Assembly (NCBI RefSeq): GCF_032229285.1
Contig: NZ_CP135084.1
Span: forward strand, 248,001-312,000
Length of the DNA: 64,000 bases
Direction of reading: 5' to 3'
DNA from: Rheinheimera sp. MMS21-TC3
GTDB taxonomy: Bacteria > Pseudomonadota > Gammaproteobacteria > Enterobacterales > Alteromonadaceae
Position 1 is the first letter of the stretch; each line of letters begins with the position of its first letter. Made by a program: the position numbers and the translations under genes. The notes under the pieces were generated by a model, which saw only the letters and a program-made list of their open reading frames with translations, did not search any database and had not been told where the DNA came from. Shown one piece after another: positions 54,859 through 64,000 of this stretch.

Positions 54859-56136
54859 TTAAACTAACAAACCCCAGTCATCCCATGCAGCGCGAGCGAG
54901 TTGCTCTTGAAATTGCGGCGCAGATATTGCTATTAATGCTTGAGCGCGCTCTGTTAAGCTTTTAGCTCGTAAATTAGCAATGCCGTACTCTGTAACAATG
55001 TAATGAACGTGAGCGCGAGTAGTGACTACTCCTGCGCCTGGGCTTAGTAGGCTACTAATACGAGAAACAGTTCCACCAGCAGCAGTTGCTGGAAAAGCTA
55101 TAATCGAGCGTCCGCCTTCAGATAAGCCTGCACCGCGAACAAAGTCCATTTGGCCACCAACCCCAGAGTAAATTTTTGTGCCTAAAGAGTCGGCACAAAC
55201 TTGGCCGGTTATATCAATCTGTAAGGCGCTATTGATTGATACTGTTTGCGGGTTTTGCCTAATAACGGCAGTGTCATTAGTATATTCAACATCTAAAAAG
55301 GCTAATTCAGGGTTATCGTCTATAAAATCATATAATGCTTTAGTACCCATAGCAAAGGTGGTAACGGTTTTACCAGGGTGTTTCTTTTTGTATTTATTAG
55401 TAATAACGCCTTGCTCTAATAAGGGCAAAACGCCATCAGAGAACATTTCAGTGTGAATACCTAAATCTTTATGGTTACCTAAGCAAGCTAGGGCTGCATC
55501 GGGTATAGCACCTATGCCTAATTGTAAGCAGTCTCTATCACGAATTAAGCTGGCGACATGTTGGCCTATTTGGCCGGTAACGGTATTTTGTGCAGCAGGT
55601 AAATGAGGTGATAATTCTGCACTAAATTCAACATAGCGATCAAAGCGACTTAAGGGCACCATGGCATCACCATGGGTGCGAGGCATTTTAGGGTTAACCC
55701 AAGCAATGACTTTTTTAGCCACTTGCAAGGCTGCGCGGGTCGCTTCAACAGAAACGCCCAAGCTACACCAGCCATGCTTATCAGGCAGTGATACTTGAAT
55801 TAATGCTACATCGATAGGCTGTTCGCCACTGCGGAACATCTTTGGAATTTCTGATAAAAAAGCAGGAACGTAGTCGGCATTACCAGCATTAATAGCGGGG
55901 CGGGTGCAGCGGCCGACAAAGAAAGCTCGTTGCCGTAAATGACCTTGTAATTCAGGAATGTTAAGGCAATCACTTTGTTCGGTATGTAATTGCAGTAAAG
56001 TAAGGTTTTTACGATTCAAAGCAACTTTAGCTAAAGACTGCAATAAATAATAAGGCGTTGCAGCCATAGAATGACACCAAATAATCTCATTATCAGAAAT
56101 AATATCGAGTGCTTGTTTAGCAGTATTAACGCGCAT
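54859..56136 (-). CDS. Acetyl-CoA hydrolase/transferase family (CoA-transferase family I, 4-hydroxybutyrate type)
   Basis: 425 residues. N-terminal CoA-transferase lobe with IDVALIQVSLPDKHGWCSLG, a glycine-rich LQLGIGAIPDAALACL, and C-terminal YSGVGGQMDFVRGAGLSEGG with the oxyanion-type SGVGGQ. The acyl substrate is not determinable; acetate or 4-hydroxybutyrate are usual. It is transcribed alone, 127 bp from the GGDEF gene. Confidence 0.8.
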   Translation of the reverse strand: MRVNTAKQALDIISDNEIIWCHSMAATPYYLLQSLAKVALNRKNLTLLQLHTEQSDCLNIPELQGHLRQRAFFVGRCTRPAINAGNADYVPAFLSEIPKMFRSGEQPIDVALIQVSLPDKHGWCSLGVSVEATRAALQVAKKVIAWVNPKMPRTHGDAMVPLSRFDRYVEFSAELSPHLPAAQNTVTGQIGQHVASLIRDRDCLQLGIGAIPDAALACLGNHKDLGIHTEMFSDGVLPLLEQGVITNKYKKKHPGKTVTTFAMGTKALYDFIDDNPELAFLDVEYTNDTAVIRQNPQTVSINSALQIDITGQVCADSLGTKIYSGVGGQMDFVRGAGLSEGGRSIIAFPATAAGGTVSRISSLLSPGAGVVTTRAHVHYIVTEYGIANLRAKSLTERAQALIAISAPQFQEQLARAAWDDWGLLV

Positions 56137-56336
56137 AGTAGCTCCTTATGAATTCAGTCTACCTATAATAGAATAAATAACAATTATAGCTATTGCGCCT
56201 GATCAAAGGGTTAGCTGATATAAACACATAATTGTCGCGGTAAGAAATTATTATCAGTAAATTTTTAATTGTTTAAGAATATAAGTATCTGCAGTATTCT
56301 TTGCTAAAGAGTAAGTAGATAATAAGGAAGTTAAAA

Positions 56337-56630
56337 TTGAAAAAACTAATATTGATTGCACTTATTGCTTTTGGTGGCTGGCAGTATTATCAAAAGCAAA
56401 CAGATGCACCTGTGGTAGAGCCGGTTGAACAGGTTTTCCCAGATTATTCAATTCCGCTACAAAAAGCACGAGACACTGCTAACAAGTTACAATATAGGTG
56501 TGATGGGCGCCAGCATTGTAGTCAGATGACTTCTCGTGCTGAAGCTGAGTTTTTCTTAGAAAATTGCCCTAACACTAAAATGGATGGGGATAACGATGGT
56601 ATTCCTTGCGAAAACGATTCTAGATGGTAA
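56337..56630 (+). CDS. Small exported or anchored Excalibur-domain protein
   Basis: 97 residues. A hydrophobic N-terminus (LILIALIAFGGWQYY) and a C-terminal Excalibur motif DGDNDGIPCEND at about 83-94 with Cys pairs (CDGRQHC, CPN, CE), a calcium-binding EF-hand-like loop found in surface proteins. No ATG is in the right place; TTG at 56337 preceded by AAGGAAG with six bases spacing is the start. The role is unknown. Confidence 0.8.
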   Translation: MKKLILIALIAFGGWQYYQKQTDAPVVEPVEQVFPDYSIPLQKARDTANKLQYRCDGRQHCSQMTSRAEAEFFLENCPNTKMDGDNDGIPCENDSRW

Positions 56631-56643
56631 TAAAAAAGGGTGG

Positions 56644-56892
56644 TTAATTTGCCACCTTTTTAACGAGATAGCGAAAGGGGAGTTCATTAGTATCACTGGC
56701 TAAAAGCTCATGATCCATAAAGCGGCAAAAAGCAGGAATGTCTCGGGTAGTTGCAGGGTCATCTGCAATAATTAATAAGCTTTGCCCAGGTTGCATATTG
56801 CGAATGGTTAATCGGATCATCATAACAGGCTCAGGGCAACGCATGCCTAAGGCATCTAAAGTTTCATCTGCGCTGGTAAATAACTGCTCCAT
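56644..56892 (-). CDS. tusA: Sulfur carrier protein TusA
   Basis: 82 residues. The sulfur-carrying Cys19 is in [10 protein letters not shown] and the rest aligns with E. coli TusA ([22 protein letters not shown]). It passes sulfur for 2-thiouridine in tRNA. Several in-frame starts exist up to 56913; MEQLF at 56892 gives the E. coli length and has GGAG five bases upstream. Confidence 0.95.
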   Translation of the reverse strand: MEQLFTSADETLDALGMRCPEPVMMIRLTIRNMQPGQSLLIIADDPATTRDIPAFCRFMDHELLASDTNELPFRYLVKKVAN

Positions 56893-56920
56893 CATAACTC
56901 CGATATTCAGCAAAAAAATA

Positions 56921-56952
56921 AAAAGGACCGTTAAAACGGTCCTTATTTTAAA
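56921..56952. terminator. Terminator after fadA
   Basis: AAGGACCGT (56923-56931) pairs with ACGGTCCTT (56936-56944), with T-runs on both sides. On the minus strand the run TTTTTATTTTTTT follows, ending fadBA before tusA. Confidence 0.85.
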
Positions 56953-56975
56953 CTATAACAGTGCTCACTGCCAGA

Positions 56976-60309
<3,334 letters not shown>

Positions 60310-60345
60310 AACGGTGCTCCTTGGTCGCGTAGGTTGAATTGTCGC

Positions 60346-60362
60346 AACTGGTACGATGAGAG
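60346..60362. promoter_or_regulatory. FadR-like operator upstream of fadB
   Basis: AACTGGTACGATGAGAG matches the E. coli fadB operator form ATCTGGTACGACCAGAT at 13 of 17. It lies 37 bp upstream of the fadB start, where binding would block transcription. The rest of 60310-60493 holds the divergent promoters. Confidence 0.5.
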
Positions 60363-60493
60363 TTTCACAACCAGTGTGTCGTGCTTTCAGTAAAATTTCA
60401 ACTGCTATTTAAACGCGTGTTTGAATTTACTTGCAACAATAAGTGTTAACTATAGATGTTATTTAATTTTTTTTGTTATTTAGGAGTAAGATC

Positions 60494-62407
60494 GTGAGAC
60501 TAGCTCTGTATTTTTTTAGTTTATTTTTAAGTATTTCAGTAACAAATTATAGTTTAGCTGAGGAAAATACGTTGCGTTCAGAGTTTAGCAAAGCTGAACT
60601 GACTATAGGTACTATGCGCTATGCTGATGCCCAAGCAACATTGAAAAAATTTACTGGTTATCCACTACAGCCTTACCTTGAGTTTGAACGCTTAAAGCAA
60701 CACCTTACGGCAGATCAACGTATTGCTGACTTTTTACAGCAGTATAAAAACACACCCATGGATTGGCCGTTAAGAAAAGAGTGGTTATTAAGCTTAGCAA
60801 AGCGCAAGCAAACTAAGTTATTTTTAGCTAATTATCATGGCTCTGCGGATGCCGAATTAGAATGCTATCAATTACGGTTTGAATTGGCCCAGCCTGATGC
60901 CGATAAGGCTAAAATTTGGCCTAAGGTAACAAGCTTATGGACAGTGGGTAAGTCACAACCTAAGGTTTGTGATGCACTTTTCACCCTTTGGCGCGATGCC
61001 CAGCAGCAAACACCAGAGATTGTTTGGCAACGTTTGCGTTTAGCGGCAGAAGGAGGCGATGCAAGTTTAATTCGCTATCTAAAGACCTTATTACCTACAG
61101 AGCAGCAATATTTAGCCGATATGTATCGGCAAACACGGGTTAACCCTAGTGTTATTGCTAGAGCTAAATTTTTTACTTTAAAAAAGCCGCAAGAGCGAGA
61201 CATTTTAGCCTATGGCTTAAAGCGCTTAATTTGGCGAGATGCTGACAAGGCGTTAGCAACCTGGCAGAAGTTTATTAATGACCCTTATTTTACCGCAGCT
61301 CAGCGCTTAGATGTTCAACGTCAATTTGCTATAGCATTAGCGAATAGAGGCGATGAGCGTGCTAGTGACTGGTTTAAACAGTTACCAGCTGAACTATTAG
61401 ATGACACTTTAGCCCAGTGGCAGGTAGGTAGCTTATTGTCAGAATTAGACTGGCCAAAAGTGCAAGCAACAATAGAGGCTTTTCCTGCAGATTTAGCCGC
61501 TAATAACCGTTGGCAATACTGGTTAGCACGGGCTTATGAGCAGCAAGCTATGCCTGATAAAGCTAATGAGATATTCCAAAAGCTAGCATTACAGCGCCAT
61601 TTTTATGGGTTTATGGCGGCAGCAAAGTTAGGATTGCCGCCAAGTTTAGCCCATGCACCTGTTACTGTTAGTGATGAAGAGTTAAGGCTACTAAAGCAAG
61701 ATCCTGCAGTATTAAGAGCGCAAGAATGGTTAGTCCTTAAACGCAATACCGAAGCGCGAAGAGAGTGGAATTACTTACAAAATAATGCAACTGAGCAACA
61801 AAAACTTGTTTCTGCCAAGCTTGCTTATCAGCTGCAATGGTATGACAGAGCCATATTTTCGTTAGCAGATGTAGGCTATTGGGATGATATTGAATTACGC
61901 TTTCCTTTAGCTTATCAAGATGAAATAAATCAAGGAGCAGCAAAAGCTAAAGTTGCATCTGGTTGGGCTATGGCGATAGCGAGGCGTGAAAGCTCATTTA
62001 TGTCAGATGCGCGCTCACCGGTTGGCGCTCAAGGTTTAATGCAATTGATGCCAGCGACGGCAAAAGAAGTGGCAAAAAAATCGGTAACGTTAGCGCAATT
62101 GAATGATCCTATACTCAATATTGATTATGGTACCGATTATTTAAATTATTTAATGCAGCGTAATGACGGTAATTTACTGATGGCTACTGCCGCTTATAAT
62201 GCCGGGTATAGTCGGGTAAAGCAGTGGATACCCAAAGATTATGCGTTACCGGCTGATGTTTGGATTGAGACAATTCCATATCGTGAAACGCGGGAATATG
62301 TAAAAGCAGTAATGGCATATTATCAAATTTACAATATTCGTCTTAACGTTAATAATGATGTGTTTCAGCCCTTATTAACAATGCAGATTGGGGTCATAGT
62401 AGATTAA
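60494..62407 (+). CDS. slt: Soluble lytic murein transglycosylase (Slt)
   Basis: 637 residues. Signal peptide (about 1-25), a long alpha-superhelical U domain, and the C-terminal lysozyme-like domain with catalytic Glu in ARRESSFMSDARSPVGAQGLMQLMP (core RRESSFM) and AYNAGYSRV. Cleaves peptidoglycan glycan strands in the periplasm. The GTG at 60494 is the start: AGGAG (60482-60486) has seven bases spacing, and MRLALYFF is a proper signal-peptide start. Confidence 0.93.
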   Translation: MRLALYFFSLFLSISVTNYSLAEENTLRSEFSKAELTIGTMRYADAQATLKKFTGYPLQPYLEFERLKQHLTADQRIADFLQQYKNTPMDWPLRKEWLLSLAKRKQTKLFLANYHGSADAELECYQLRFELAQPDADKAKIWPKVTSLWTVGKSQPKVCDALFTLWRDAQQQTPEIVWQRLRLAAEGGDASLIRYLKTLLPTEQQYLADMYRQTRVNPSVIARAKFFTLKKPQERDILAYGLKRLIWRDADKALATWQKFINDPYFTAAQRLDVQRQFAIALANRGDERASDWFKQLPAELLDDTLAQWQVGSLLSELDWPKVQATIEAFPADLAANNRWQYWLARAYEQQAMPDKANEIFQKLALQRHFYGFMAAAKLGLPPSLAHAPVTVSDEELRLLKQDPAVLRAQEWLVLKRNTEARREWNYLQNNATEQQKLVSAKLAYQLQWYDRAIFSLADVGYWDDIELRFPLAYQDEINQGAAKAKVASGWAMAIARRESSFMSDARSPVGAQGLMQLMPATAKEVAKKSVTLAQLNDPILNIDYGTDYLNYLMQRNDGNLLMATAAYNAGYSRVKQWIPKDYALPADVWIETIPYRETREYVKAVMAYYQIYNIRLNVNNDVFQPLLTMQIGVIVD

Positions 62408-62447
62408 TGTTATGATGCGTCGGATATTTTTTAGTCAATAGGGTTAG

Positions 62448-63779
<1,332 letters not shown>

Positions 63780-63800
63780 GTCTTAAGGACGCCACTAGGT

Positions 63801-64000
63801 ATGCAGTACCGCTCGATAATTCGGATCCTAGGATTGCTGATTGCAATCTTCAGTATCACTATGATACCACCTGCTTTTGTAGCGCTTGGGTACAATGACG
63901 GTGCTGGCGTACCTTTTTTATTGTCATTTTTATTATGTTTATTTATTGGTTTTATTATTTGGTATCCGCATAGAAAACATCGAGCTGAATTAAAAGTACG
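63801..64000 (+). CDS. trkH: Trk potassium-uptake membrane subunit TrkH (5' part, runs off window)
   Basis: The first 66 codons from ATG 63801: MQYRSIIRILGLLIAIFS, then MIPPAFVALGYNDGAG and a second hydrophobic helix (PFLLSFLLCLFIGFIIW) ending in basic PHRKHRAELKVR. This is the start of TrkH. The position after pepQ agrees. Confidence 0.9.
   Translation, partial: MQYRSIIRILGLLIAIFSITMIPPAFVALGYNDGAGVPFLLSFLLCLFIGFIIWYPHRKHRAELKV

Noticed and set aside
54859..56136. Assignment as citrate lyase or propionate CoA-transferase
   Set aside because: Sequence motifs fit the acetyl-CoA hydrolase/4-hydroxybutyrate transferase family; no citrate-lyase partner genes nearby.

Overview
The window is chromosomal DNA around the replication origin of a gammaproteobacterium. 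Gene order and protein character suggest an Alteromonadales/Chromatiales-type marine or freshwater bacterium near Rheinheimera or Alishewanella; this is inference and no search was run. The evidence is the gene order glmU-atpCDGAHFEBI-parBA-rsmG-mnmG-oriC-mioC and mnmE-yidC-yidD-rnpA-rpmH//dnaA-dnaN-recF-gyrB-glyQS. An origin-like region (about 22490-22860, with clustered GATC, DnaA boxes and AT-rich 13-mers) lies exactly between mnmG and mioC. Two parS-like sites lie inside recF.

Layout. 1-467: 5' part of a DeoR-type regulator. 743-7257: five minus-strand genes that look like an envelope polysaccharide synthesis and export locus. They encode a TolC-like outer-membrane protein fused to a GH18-like barrel, an HlyD-type adaptor, a zinc-ribbon/degenerate-GGDEF cytoplasmic protein, a GT2 synthase, and a secreted lectin-like protein with a PEP-CTERM-like tail. 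7459-7598: a candidate plus-strand small RNA with promoter, hairpins and terminator. 7613-9511: a YceB-like lipoprotein and a dicarboxylate/amino-acid symporter. 9578-18046: glmU and the complete F1Fo ATP synthase operon. 18179-22446: parB, parA, rsmG, mnmG. 22447-23431: oriC and mioC. 23595-27924: deaD, trxC, a PEBP-family gene and metY, the last with MetJ-like boxes.

28100-40100 is accessory DNA separating mioC/metY from mnmE. It holds a higBA toxin-antitoxin pair with an operator lying within its promoter, an apparently intact IS3-family element with a programmed -1 frameshift, gene remnants (one HsdR-like), and a complete Mrp-type Na+/H+ antiporter operon (mrpAB-C-D-E-F-G). The Mrp operon is richer in G+C than its surroundings and lies between two same-orientation partial copies of one IS. 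The tract ends with a head-to-head junction of two truncated ISs and an integrase N-terminus cut off by an IS, 200 bp from the 3' end of mnmE.

40207-53607 is the conserved mnmE-to-glyS block. The rest holds a diguanylate cyclase, a CoA-transferase, a small Excalibur-domain protein, tusA, the fadBA beta-oxidation operon with a FadR-like operator, slt, pepQ and the start of trkH.

The best candidate for something little described is the five-gene polysaccharide locus at 743-7257, above all the outer-membrane channel/glycosidase fusion beside a TackOD1-like regulator. It lies between a DeoR regulator, of the type often next to glmS, and glmU, so its likely sugar-nucleotide supply genes flank it.
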